Positions 25,482 to 34,238 of a stretch of DNA of 64,000 nucleotides are shown in pieces. The DNA is from [Mycobacterium] vasticus (GTDB lineage: Bacteria > Actinomycetota > Actinomycetes > Mycobacteriales > Mycobacteriaceae). The notes beneath the pieces were generated by a model. That model was not told where the DNA came from. It saw only the letters and a program-made list of their open reading frames with translations, and searched no databases. Location: positions 3,549,601 through 3,613,600 of the forward strand of contig NZ_CP084028.1 in the NCBI RefSeq assembly GCF_020181595.1, read 5' to 3'. How positions within the stretch are numbered: the first letter of the stretch is position 1; each line of letters opens with the position of its first letter. Made by a program: the position numbers and the translations under genes.

Positions 25482-27068
25482 TCAGCTCGGCATCAAATCG
25501 GTCCAGGACTTGGCCACCGAGCCGGTCACCAGGTTGGTCTGCTGCTCGTACCGGCCGTCGGGGGTCATGTACTTGCCGGTGTTCGGGTCATAGGGCAGCA
25601 CCGCGACCGACGGCCCGCCGCCGCCATAACCCGACGGTGCGACGCCCGGTGCCGACGGTGACGCGGCAGCCGGCGGCGGACCCGGCGCCTCGGGCGGCGG
25701 TGCGGGCACCACCGGCCGGGGCGCGTCCGGTGGGGTGTCGGAACGCACGGCGCCCGGCGGCATCGGCGTCCCTTCGGTGGGGGCGAAGATCCGTTCCTGG
25801 AAGTCCACCCGGTCGTCGACGGGATAGCCCTGCTTGAGCAGGTTGGGGTCGAACGGCCCCGGCCCGGTGAGGTGCTGGCGCATCGCGATCGGGACGAATC
25901 CCCTCGGGTCGTCGCAGAGTTCGACGGTCGGCGCGCGCTTGCCCGGATGCTCGATGCACGGGAAGTTCCGGGCACCGCGCACCGAGGTCGGCGAGTCCTG
26001 GGGCAGTTTGCAGTACAACCCGTCCGGGGTGTCGATGGTGGTGGTATCGGCCGGCGACCGCCATGACGACTGGGGCAGGAACCCGACCGTGCACGGATTG
26101 GGGTCACCGAAGGTCAGCGTGAAGTCGCCCTGCGGCAGGCCGGTCGCATTGTTCTTCGGCAGACCGAAAGACTGCTGTGCCGCAACGTAGCCGGGCAACA
26201 GCACCAGCAACTGCTCGATCGACGGGTTGTAGGCCAGCAACACCTGCCCGACGGTGTTCAGGTTCGCCAGCAGAATCGGCAGCGTCGGCTTGAGATCCTG
26301 CATCAGTCCCGACACCTCGTCGGCGAAGCCGGGCCCACGTTGCAGGATCGCGCGCAACTGCGGGTCGTTGACGGCCACCTGACCGGTGATCCCGGCCATG
26401 CTGCGCGCGAAGGTCCGGATCGAACCGGTGCTCTTTTCCTGGGAATCGAGCAGCCGCGCGCCGTCGTCGACCAGCCGGCGCATCCGCCCCGAGACACCGT
26501 TGGCGTCGTGGCTGATGGTCGCCGCCGAGTCCAGCAGGGACTGGAAGTCATAGCCCGCACCGTTGAACGCCTGGTAGGTCTCGCCGAGCAGCTGGCTGAC
26601 CTTGTCCTTGGGGATGCTGTCGACCAGCGCGCTTACCTGATCGAGCATCGGCCCGACCTGTTGCGGCACTTCGGTGTTCGACGCCGCGATCACCGAACCG
26701 TTCACCAGGTATGGCGCCCCGTCGCTGCGCGGCAGCAGGTCGACGTACTGCTCCCCGACCGCCGACACGCTGCGCACCGCTGCCACCAGATCCGCCGGGA
26801 CGCGAGGCGAACGCTCCAGCGACAGCGTGGCCCGCACCCCGGTCGGCGTCAGGGCGACATCGGTGACCGTTCCGATCTGCACGCCGTTGTAGGTGACGTT
26901 GGCGAATCGGTACAGCCCGCCCGTTTCGGGCAGGTCCAATTTCACCGTCACCCGGCCGATCCCGAGCATGGTCGGCACCTGCATGTAGCCGAACAGCATC
27001 GCCCCGACGCCGATCACCGAGGCGATCGTGAACAGGATCAACTGCATCCGGACAAAACGTGTGAGCAT
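25482..27068 (-). CDS. mceF: MceF, Mce-family substrate-binding protein
   Basis: 528 residues from the ATG at 27068, with GGGAGGGGG eight bases upstream; a GTG at 27077 is the alternative. One N-terminal membrane helix (ILFTIASVIGVGAMLFGYM) precedes the MCE domain (VTVKLDLPETGGLYRFANVTYNGVQIGTVTDV). A long helical region and a Pro/Ala-rich C-terminus follow (about residues 435-500). MCE proteins form hexameric channels that carry lipids to an inner-membrane permease. It is the last mce gene, in the conserved A-F order. Confidence 0.93.
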   Translation of the reverse strand: MLTRFVRMQLILFTIASVIGVGAMLFGYMQVPTMLGIGRVTVKLDLPETGGLYRFANVTYNGVQIGTVTDVALTPTGVRATLSLERSPRVPADLVAAVRSVSAVGEQYVDLLPRSDGAPYLVNGSVIAASNTEVPQQVGPMLDQVSALVDSIPKDKVSQLLGETYQAFNGAGYDFQSLLDSAATISHDANGVSGRMRRLVDDGARLLDSQEKSTGSIRTFARSMAGITGQVAVNDPQLRAILQRGPGFADEVSGLMQDLKPTLPILLANLNTVGQVLLAYNPSIEQLLVLLPGYVAAQQSFGLPKNNATGLPQGDFTLTFGDPNPCTVGFLPQSSWRSPADTTTIDTPDGLYCKLPQDSPTSVRGARNFPCIEHPGKRAPTVELCDDPRGFVPIAMRQHLTGPGPFDPNLLKQGYPVDDRVDFQERIFAPTEGTPMPPGAVRSDTPPDAPRPVVPAPPPEAPGPPPAAASPSAPGVAPSGYGGGGPSVAVLPYDPNTGKYMTPDGRYEQQTNLVTGSVAKSWTDLMPS

Positions 27069-27069
27069 G

Positions 27070-28239
27070 TCAGCCACCCCCTCCCGGTGCTGCAGGCAGG
27101 CCCACCGGTGGGATGTTGGCCCCCGATGACTGCAGGACGGGTTGCTGCAGCGGGTCGTAGGAGTAGTTCAGGTACCACGGATCACCGGGCGCCGGAACCA
27201 GTTTGGTGTCTTCGTCGCCCCACTGCGTGCCGGCGAACAGGGACCGCTTGAGCCGCGGCTTGGTGAGGTCGAAAACCGCGAACAGGTTCAGGAAATCACC
27301 CCGCACAGCACGCTCGATGGCGTTGGGCCCGTAGGGGAACGCGCTGGAGTAGGCCACCGCGGCGTTGAGATCCGGGCCGATGTCGGCCAGCGACTCCAGC
27401 GCGGGTTCCAGGTGAATCAGGTCCGAGACCAGGTGGCTGCCGGCATCGTCGACCAGACCGGCCGACAGATCGCCGAACTTGCCCAGTTTGGTCAGCGCCT
27501 CGGTGAACTTGGGCCGCTCCTTGATCAGCACGTCGATGGCCGGCGGAATCTTGTTCAGCGCAGTGTTGATCGTCTCGCGCTGCCCGGCGAACGTGCCGGC
27601 CACCCGGTTCATCTCTGCGATGGAGGCGACGATGTTGTCACGCTGCCGATCCAGCGCCGCGGTGAAGCGGTCAAGGCGTTCGAGCAGATCGCGGATGTCG
27701 CCCTCACGGCCCGACATGGTGGCGCTGAAGTTGTGGATGATGTCGCCGATCTGGCCCAGCCCACCGCCGTTGACCAGCACCGCCAGCGAGGACAGGGTCT
27801 GCTCGGTCGACGGATAGGTCGACGAGTCGCTCAGCGGAATGGTCGCCTCGGACGCCAGCCGGCCTGACGGGGCCTGGCCCACCGGCGGGTTGAGCGCCAG
27901 ATGCATCGAACCCAACAGACTGGTCTGGCCCACGGTGGCGACCGCGTTGGCGGGCACCTCCACTCCCGGGTTCACCGCGACGTCCACCCGCGCGTGCCAG
28001 TTGGTGACGGTCATCTTGCCGACACTGCCGATCACCACATCGGAGAGCAGCACCGGCGAATTGGATTCCAGCGTACCGACATTGGCCAATTCGACCGTGA
28101 AGTGCTGCGCCCCGTGGCCGCGGCCCTGCACACCCGGCAGCGCAATCGAGTTGGCCCCGCCGAACGAACATCCGGTGGCGGTGACGGCGATGACGCCGGC
28201 CAGCGCCAGCGTGCGCCGCAGCGTTTTCAGCCCGATCAT
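27070..28239 (-). CDS. mceE: MceE, Mce-family lipoprotein
   Basis: 389 residues from the ATG at 28239, which overlaps the mceD stop by four bases. The N-terminus is a lipoprotein signal: LRRTLALAGVIAVTATGCSFGG with the lipid-attachment Cys at about residue 24, as is usual for MceE. The MCE domain follows (HFTVELANVGTLESNSPVLLSDVVIGSV) and then the long helical channel domain. It should be anchored to the outer face of the plasma membrane and form one subunit of the Mce hexamer. Confidence 0.93.
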   Translation of the reverse strand: MIGLKTLRRTLALAGVIAVTATGCSFGGANSIALPGVQGRGHGAQHFTVELANVGTLESNSPVLLSDVVIGSVGKMTVTNWHARVDVAVNPGVEVPANAVATVGQTSLLGSMHLALNPPVGQAPSGRLASEATIPLSDSSTYPSTEQTLSSLAVLVNGGGLGQIGDIIHNFSATMSGREGDIRDLLERLDRFTAALDRQRDNIVASIAEMNRVAGTFAGQRETINTALNKIPPAIDVLIKERPKFTEALTKLGKFGDLSAGLVDDAGSHLVSDLIHLEPALESLADIGPDLNAAVAYSSAFPYGPNAIERAVRGDFLNLFAVFDLTKPRLKRSLFAGTQWGDEDTKLVPAPGDPWYLNYSYDPLQQPVLQSSGANIPPVGLPAAPGGGG

Positions 28240-29690
28240 GGTGTCCCCTCCGCAGGCAGCGGCGGTCCCGGTGGCCCCGGCAGTGGCGGTCCCGGCGCCG
28301 GGCCGTCCGGCAACAGCATCCCGTCGAAGGTCATCCGGCTGGGCGGAGGCGCCCCGGGGAGCAGCGGCGGCGTCGCTGCGGCGGGCAGGCCGTCGGGAAC
28401 CAGGGAGCCGCGCGGTTGCGACGGATCCGTCCACCCCGGTGGCGGCGGGACGTCTCCGTGCAGACCGGTGTAGGCCGAGATCGACGGTGCCTGCTCCACC
28501 GGTACCGGCGGATGCTCGTTGTGCGGCATCAGCGCCGGATCGGTGTAGATCAGTTTGTCCGGGCTGCCCGACTTGGTCAGATACGGGGCGATCGGCAGCG
28601 GAAATCCGTTGAAGTTCAGCAATCGCATGGCCGGCCCGAGATACGCCGTGCACAGCTTGCCGGTCTCGATCGACGTGGTGTTGCCGATCCCGCCGATCAT
28701 CGCGCAGATCGCCTGAACCGGGTTGGAGAAGTTGGCGAACGCGAACGACCCCAGCGGGGTTCCGCTGGTGACGTTGTACATGTTGAGCGTGTTGGCGATC
28801 GCGTTCGGGGTGATGTGCAAGATGTTGCGGATCGCGTTCTTGGAATCGGCCAGCGTCTGGGTCACCTGCGCCAGTCCGTCCACCGCTTCGACGGTCGCGG
28901 CGCGACTACCCGAGACGAAGTCCCGCACCTTGTCGATGGTGCCCGAGAAGTCCCTCAGGGCGGCGTCCAGGCTGGTCCGGCTGTCGTCGATCACGCTGGT
29001 CAGCGTCGCCAGCCGTGATTCGAACACCACGATCTGCTGATCGCTGTCACGCAGTGCGGTCACGAAGGTCTGCATGCCCTCGATGATGTCGACGATGTTG
29101 CCGCTGCCCTCGGCGAAGATCCTGGCCACCCCGGACAGCTGCGCCAGGGTGTCGCGCAGCTTGGCGCCGTTGCCGTCCATCGCACTGGCCGCGGTTTCGA
29201 TGAACCGGGATGCCGAGGTACCCGAGATACCGCTTTTCGGGCCGAGTTCGCTTGCCAGCCGGTTCAATTGGGTCTTCACCTCGTCCCACTCGACCGGGAC
29301 CGCGGTGTGCTCCCGCGGGATCACCGCGCCGTCGGACAGGGTGGGCCCGTCGCCGCGGTGATAGGCGGGCGTCAGCTGGACGAACCGGGCGGCCACCAGG
29401 TTCGGGGCGACGATGACGGCCTTGGCGTCGGCGGGAACCGGGACCTTGCGGTCCACCCGCAGGGTGAGCTTGGCCTGGGTGCCCTGCGGTTCGATCCGGT
29501 CGATGGTGCCGACCTTGACCCCGGACACCCGGACTTCGTCGCCGGGGTAAATGGCTGTGGCGGTGGAGAAGTAGGCGGTGATCGTGGTCGGTTTCAGCAC
29601 GGTCCTGCCGACCAGCATCACAGCACCCGCGAGCAGCACCAGGGCCAGCAGCCCGGCGCCCGCGATTCGCAGCGGTTTTCCGGTACTCAT
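28236..29690 (-). CDS. mceD: MceD, Mce-family protein
   Basis: 484 residues. An N-terminal membrane helix (AGAGLLALVLLAGAVMLVG) and the MCE domain (ITAYFSTATAIYPGDEVRVSGVKVGTIDRIEPQG) are followed by the helical region and a proline-rich C-terminal tail (from about residue 390, with repeated PPP and GPP). Such Pro-rich tails are common in MceD/MceF. Four-base overlaps with mceC and mceE indicate coupled translation. Confidence 0.93.
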   Translation of the reverse strand: MSTGKPLRIAGAGLLALVLLAGAVMLVGRTVLKPTTITAYFSTATAIYPGDEVRVSGVKVGTIDRIEPQGTQAKLTLRVDRKVPVPADAKAVIVAPNLVAARFVQLTPAYHRGDGPTLSDGAVIPREHTAVPVEWDEVKTQLNRLASELGPKSGISGTSASRFIETAASAMDGNGAKLRDTLAQLSGVARIFAEGSGNIVDIIEGMQTFVTALRDSDQQIVVFESRLATLTSVIDDSRTSLDAALRDFSGTIDKVRDFVSGSRAATVEAVDGLAQVTQTLADSKNAIRNILHITPNAIANTLNMYNVTSGTPLGSFAFANFSNPVQAICAMIGGIGNTTSIETGKLCTAYLGPAMRLLNFNGFPLPIAPYLTKSGSPDKLIYTDPALMPHNEHPPVPVEQAPSISAYTGLHGDVPPPPGWTDPSQPRGSLVPDGLPAAATPPLLPGAPPPSRMTFDGMLLPDGPAPGPPLPGPPGPPLPAEGTP

Positions 29691-30781
29691 CGCGGTGGCA
29701 GGTCTCCTGGTTGCGGAATCCCGTTGACCGGGAAGGGAAGTTCGGCGCGCGGTCCGGCATTGTCGGGCGGCTGACCGGCGTCCACGCCGCGCCGGAATCC
29801 GAAGGCGTAGTCGAAGAACGGCTGGAACAGCTGCGGCAGCATCAGGTTCGGCACATACGCGCTGTAGTACGCGCCGTTGGAAACCGTCTCGCCCTGGGTG
29901 AGTTCATATTTGGCCAGGCCGGGCAGCGCCTTGGCGAGGTTGTCGCGGTTCTTCACCAGAATCTTGTTCAGCGAGTTGATCTCGTCCAGCGTCGGTTTGA
30001 GCTGTTCGTTGTTCTGATCGACGAGTTCGGACAGCTGCCGCGACACCGCCGACGTGCTGACCAACAGGCTGACGATCGCCTGCCGGCGGGTGTTGAGCAC
30101 GTCGACGAGGCTGTTGGCGTCCAGGATCAGCGAGTTGATCTGCTGGCTGCGCTCGGAGAACACCCCGGTCACATCGGCGGCGGACTTGAGCAGATCGGCG
30201 AGGCTCTCGTTGCGGTTGTTCAGTGATCGCGACAGCCGGCTCAGTCCGTCGAATGTCGGACCCAGGCGCGGGGCGATCTGATCGATGGTGTCCGACAGGG
30301 TGTCCAGCGACCGGTTGAGCGACTCCGTGTCGGTGCCGGCGGTGTTGGAGGTCAGCTCGCCGACCACATCGGTCAGCGAATACGGCGAGGACGTGCGGGT
30401 GACCGGGATGACGTCGAGCGGGCGCATCTTGCCACTGCCGGACGGTTCGAGCGTCAGAACCCGCTCACCGAGCAGCGATCCGGTGCGGATGTGCGCGGTG
30501 CTCTGCGACCCCAGCGGGTACTTGCCGGCCAGCGTGAACGTCACCAGGGCGTCGCCGTTGTCGAGCACCACATCGGTGACCGAACCCACCTTGATCCCCG
30601 ACAGCGTGACATCGGCTCCGGTGCCCAGCCCGCCGGCCTCGGTGAATCGGGCCTGGTAGCGCACCGAGGTGGCCCACTGAAGCAACTGCTCGGGCTGCAG
30701 CCCGATCGCGACGATGAACGCGATGACGACGGCCCCGATGAAGCCCATCCGGAACAGGTGACTCCCGTGATATCGCAGCAT
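29687..30781 (-). CDS. mceC: MceC, Mce-family protein
   Basis: 364 residues. A membrane helix (MGFIGAVVIAFIVAIGLQP) is followed by the MCE domain (ARFTEAGGLGTGADVTLSGIKVGSVTDVVLDNGD) and a helical region with LSRSLNNRNESLADLL. It is shorter than many MceC proteins because it lacks a long Pro-rich tail. It is separated from mceB by 25 bases and overlaps mceD by four. Confidence 0.92.
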   Translation of the reverse strand: MLRYHGSHLFRMGFIGAVVIAFIVAIGLQPEQLLQWATSVRYQARFTEAGGLGTGADVTLSGIKVGSVTDVVLDNGDALVTFTLAGKYPLGSQSTAHIRTGSLLGERVLTLEPSGSGKMRPLDVIPVTRTSSPYSLTDVVGELTSNTAGTDTESLNRSLDTLSDTIDQIAPRLGPTFDGLSRLSRSLNNRNESLADLLKSAADVTGVFSERSQQINSLILDANSLVDVLNTRRQAIVSLLVSTSAVSRQLSELVDQNNEQLKPTLDEINSLNKILVKNRDNLAKALPGLAKYELTQGETVSNGAYYSAYVPNLMLPQLFQPFFDYAFGFRRGVDAGQPPDNAGPRAELPFPVNGIPQPGDLPPR

Positions 30782-30806
30782 CAGCGCACCCCGGGTCCGT
30801 CGGCGA

Positions 30807-31835
30807 TCAATCGGTGTCGCTGCATCGACCCTCCTCCGACTTGATCCAGGGGAACACCGAGGTGCGGCCCTGGGTATCGCTGACCCGGATCTGCACGGCG
30901 CAGAGGTAGTACTGGATGAACCCGCCGTAGGCGCCGAGCCGGATGGCCTTGCGGTAGTTCTCCGGAGCCTTCTGCAGTGACATGTCCAGGCCGGCCTGGT
31001 CGGCGTTGACTGCCTTGGCCAGCCGGTTGGTCTGGGCGATCGTGTCGGTCAGCGGATCACGTGCCCGGCCCAGCAGGTCGGCCATCGACGCGGTTCCGCG
31101 GTCCAGGGAGCTCACGGCGTTGCCGATGGCGTCTCGGTCGGCGGCCAGCCCACCGACCAGCTTGTTCAGCCGGTCGATCGCACCGGACAGTCGCTTGTCG
31201 CCGCTGGTGATGGTGGCCAGTACGGTGCGCAGCTGGTCGATCAGCGATTCGATCACCACGTTGTTGTCGGCCAGCGAGGTCGAGAACGACGAAGTCTGCG
31301 ACATCAGCGAGTCGATGGTGCCGCCCTGACCCTGCATGATCTGGATCAGCGACGCGGTCAGCGCGTTGACGTCCTGCGGGTTCAGCCCGCGGATCACCGG
31401 CTTGAGGCCGTTGAGCAACAGGTCCAGATCCAGCGCCGGTGCGGTCCGCTCCAGCGGGATCTGCGCCCCGGCCGGCAACAGTCGCGTCGACCCGGGCCCG
31501 TCCTCGAGTTCGAGGTAGCGGTCCCCGACCAGGTTGAGGTAGCGCACCGAGGCCTTGGTGCCGGTGGTCAGCGCGACGTTGCGGTCGGCGGCGAACTTCA
31601 CCAGCACCGTGCCGTCCTGCCGCAGCCGCACACCGTCGACGGTGCCGACCCGCACTCCGGCGACGCGCACACTGTCGCCGGACTTGAGCCGGGAGGCGTC
31701 GCTGAACACCGCCTGGTAGCCCGTGGTCGGCCCGGTGCGCACCTCGGCGAAGATCGCGAACAGCATCACCGTCGCCAGCAGCATCACCACGGCGAAGCTG
31801 CCGAACTTGATCAGGGTCGTGGTGGTGCCCCTCAT
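30807..31835 (-). CDS. mceB: MceB, Mce-family protein
   Basis: 342 residues. The N-terminal helix (LIKFGSFAVVMLLATVMLFAIF) precedes an MCE domain (YQAVFSDASRLKSGDSVRVAGVRVGTVDGVRLRQDG) and the MceB-type C-terminus with FIQYYLCAVQIRVSDTQGR. Its ATG overlaps the mceA stop by four bases. It is expected to be one of six subunits of the heterohexameric Mce tunnel. Confidence 0.93.
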   Translation of the reverse strand: MRGTTTTLIKFGSFAVVMLLATVMLFAIFAEVRTGPTTGYQAVFSDASRLKSGDSVRVAGVRVGTVDGVRLRQDGTVLVKFAADRNVALTTGTKASVRYLNLVGDRYLELEDGPGSTRLLPAGAQIPLERTAPALDLDLLLNGLKPVIRGLNPQDVNALTASLIQIMQGQGGTIDSLMSQTSSFSTSLADNNVVIESLIDQLRTVLATITSGDKRLSGAIDRLNKLVGGLAADRDAIGNAVSSLDRGTASMADLLGRARDPLTDTIAQTNRLAKAVNADQAGLDMSLQKAPENYRKAIRLGAYGGFIQYYLCAVQIRVSDTQGRTSVFPWIKSEEGRCSDTD

Positions 31836-33079
31836 CCCGGCATCCCCACCTGGGCGGTGTTGCGTGGCGGCCCGCCGAGCGGCCCGAACAGCGCCTGCTT
31901 GAGCCCCTCGGAGTTGATCAGGATGCCCTGGTTGCCGTACTCGTAGGGGTCGGCCCCGGTGTCGCCGATCAGCGCCGGCACCCGGAACTCGGGCGGAACG
32001 TCCGGCAGGCCCAGTTCGGCACAGTAGGAGCGCTCGGCGGTGGCAGCCACCTTCGGCAGGTGGTCGGGGTAGCGGTAACGCTCCCGGCCGAGGGTGAAGC
32101 TGGCGGTGATCACGATGCCGGGCACGGTGAACGGCGGCGACTTGGCGAACGGCACCAGACCGCCGATCGCACAGCCGAGGTGCTCGTGGTACTTGTCCAG
32201 CAGCTGCGCGGTGGGATCCAGGTTGCGGGTCAGGTCGGTCAACAGCTGCCGGTTGTCGCCCAGCACCTCGTTACCGGTGTCGGCCAGCCCGATCGCCGAC
32301 ATCAGGAAGGTGTCCAGGCTGTTGCGCTCCGCGACGATGCTGTCGCTCATCACCGAGGTGTTGGCCATGGTGGCGGTCAGGTCGGGGGCGGCATCGGCAT
32401 AGGACGCGAACACCGGCGGCATGGTGGCGGCCTCGCGCTCCAGGGTGTTCAGGCTGGGCTCGAGTTCGGCGAGCAGATGGTCGAAGTCGGTCAACGCCTG
32501 CCCGATCTTGGCGCCGCGGCCGTTGAACGCCGTCGAGACGGCCCCCAGGGTTTCGTTGAGCTTCATCGGGTCGATCTTGTCCAGCACCCGCACCAGCTGC
32601 TGGAAGACGGTGTTGATCTCCACGGTGACGTGTTCGCCGGTCAGCGTCTGACCGGCGTGCATCCTGGCGGTGGAGGGCTGCGGCGGCGCCATCAGCTCGA
32701 CGAACTTGGCCCCGAACACCGTCGACGAGGCGATCCGGGCGGTGGCGTTGGCCGGGATCAGCCGCAACTGGTCGGGCTGCAGCTCCAGTCGCAGGGCCGC
32801 GGTGCCGTCCGGCAGGGTGTCGATGGCGCCGACCTTGCCCACCTGCACGCCGCGCAACTTCACCTTGGCGTCTGGGTACATCACCAAACCCGCACGCGGG
32901 GACAGCACGGTGATGCCCACCGTGCGGGTGAAGCTGCCCCGGAACAATCCGATCGGCAACCCGATCAAAGCCGCGATGACGACCACCGTGGCAAGGCCGA
33001 TCAGCGGCCGCACATAGGTCGGCTGCTGCCGTCGCTCACCGGTCTTGTGCCGGCCGCGGACGGCCGTGTCAGAGCCCAC
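31832..33079 (-). CDS. mceA: MceA, Mce-family protein
   Basis: 415 residues from a GTG at 33079 with GGAGG upstream. The membrane helix (LIGLATVVVIAALIGLPIGL, about residues 26-45) is followed by the MCE domain (VGITVLSPRAGLVMYPDAKVKLRGVQVGKV) and the Mce4/CUP1-type helical domain (HVTVEINTVFQQLVRVLDKIDP). It is the first mce gene. In ordinary mce operons two yrbE permease genes precede it; here a thiolase gene overlaps its start by 11 bases instead. Confidence 0.93.
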   Translation of the reverse strand: MGSDTAVRGRHKTGERRQQPTYVRPLIGLATVVVIAALIGLPIGLFRGSFTRTVGITVLSPRAGLVMYPDAKVKLRGVQVGKVGAIDTLPDGTAALRLELQPDQLRLIPANATARIASSTVFGAKFVELMAPPQPSTARMHAGQTLTGEHVTVEINTVFQQLVRVLDKIDPMKLNETLGAVSTAFNGRGAKIGQALTDFDHLLAELEPSLNTLEREAATMPPVFASYADAAPDLTATMANTSVMSDSIVAERNSLDTFLMSAIGLADTGNEVLGDNRQLLTDLTRNLDPTAQLLDKYHEHLGCAIGGLVPFAKSPPFTVPGIVITASFTLGRERYRYPDHLPKVAATAERSYCAELGLPDVPPEFRVPALIGDTGADPYEYGNQGILINSEGLKQALFGPLGGPPRNTAQVGMPG

Positions 33080-34238
33080 TGACGCCGCCCCCCTCCACGA
33101 TGGTTACCGCCGAGACGGCCGTCGGCCCCCCGATGTTGTGCGCCAAGCCAATCCGGGCGCCATCGACCTGATTGACCGCGGTTCCCCGCAACTGCTCAAA
33201 GAGTTCTACGCACTGTGCCACACCGGTGGCACCCGGGGGGTGCCCTTTGGATTTCAGTCCACCGCTGGGATTGACCGGCAACGCGCCGCCGACGCTGGTC
33301 GCCTCGGTCTCCAGCAGCTTGTGCGCCTCGAACCGCTCGGCGAAGCCGAGATCTTCGTAGCTGATCAGTTCCACCCCGGTGAAGTAGTCGTGCACCTCGG
33401 CGACGTCGACGTCGGCCGGGGTCAACCCCGCCATGGCGAACGCCTGCTTGGCGGCGCGGACCGTCGCCGGGAAGGTCGTCATGTCCGGCTTGTGCTGATG
33501 CATCACCGAGTCCAGGCCGAGCCCGACCCCGCGAATCCACACCGGCCGGTCGGTGAAGCGGTCGACGACGTCCTCGGCGGCCAGCACCAGGGCGGCCGCG
33601 CCGTCACTCTGCGGAGCGCAGTCGTACAACCCGAACGGGGTCACCACGGTCGGCGCGTCCAGGGCCTGTTGCACGGTGATCTCGAAGCGCAGCCGGGCGC
33701 GCGGATTGCTCACGCCGTGCCGGTGGTTCTTCACCGCCACCATCGCCAGGTGCTCGCGGGTGGCCGGGGACTCGTGCAGGTAGCGGCGCACGTGCAGTGC
33801 AAAACCGGCCGGGGCGACCAGCCCGAGCGGATAGTCCCAGGCCATGTCGCGGGCGGTCTGCTCCCAGGCCCAGAGCATGTCCTTGGTGGCGTTCTCCCGC
33901 AGCTTGTCGGCGCCCATGACCAGGGCCACGTCCACCGCCCCGGAGGCGACCCCGAACAGCGCGTTGCGCACGGCGTCGTTCCCGGTGGCACACGAGTTCT
34001 CCACCCGGGTGACGGGCAGGTCCGGCAGCCCCAGGCTGTCGGCGAGGATCCCGGACGGAAACCCGTCGGTGGTGCCCAGCGCCCCGAACCAGGCCGCCTG
34101 CACGTCGGCCTTGGCCAGCCCCTTGTCGACGCTGGCGGCGCAGTCGGCGAACGCCATCGGCAGCAGGTCCTTGATGCCCAGCGCGAAGTGCTCGCGGAAC
34201 GGCGTCATCCCGGCGCCGACGATCGCCACCCGCCTCAT
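33069..34238 (-). CDS. SCP2-type thiolase / lipid-transfer acyl-CoA thiolase
   Basis: 389 residues of the SCP2/lipid-transfer thiolase group. The nucleophile Cys is present in VENSCATGNDA near residue 83, and the C-terminal GLKSKGHPPGATGVAQC supplies the His and the family signature; HDYFTGVE is also typical. It should cleave a beta-ketoacyl-CoA with CoA, probably from a bulky substrate. It overlaps the upstream HMG-CoA-synthase-like/OB-fold gene by four bases, a usual partner arrangement for DUF35-type proteins, and the downstream mceA by 11. Confidence 0.9.
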   Translation of the reverse strand: MRRVAIVGAGMTPFREHFALGIKDLLPMAFADCAASVDKGLAKADVQAAWFGALGTTDGFPSGILADSLGLPDLPVTRVENSCATGNDAVRNALFGVASGAVDVALVMGADKLRENATKDMLWAWEQTARDMAWDYPLGLVAPAGFALHVRRYLHESPATREHLAMVAVKNHRHGVSNPRARLRFEITVQQALDAPTVVTPFGLYDCAPQSDGAAALVLAAEDVVDRFTDRPVWIRGVGLGLDSVMHQHKPDMTTFPATVRAAKQAFAMAGLTPADVDVAEVHDYFTGVELISYEDLGFAERFEAHKLLETEATSVGGALPVNPSGGLKSKGHPPGATGVAQCVELFEQLRGTAVNQVDGARIGLAHNIGGPTAVSAVTIVEGGGVSGL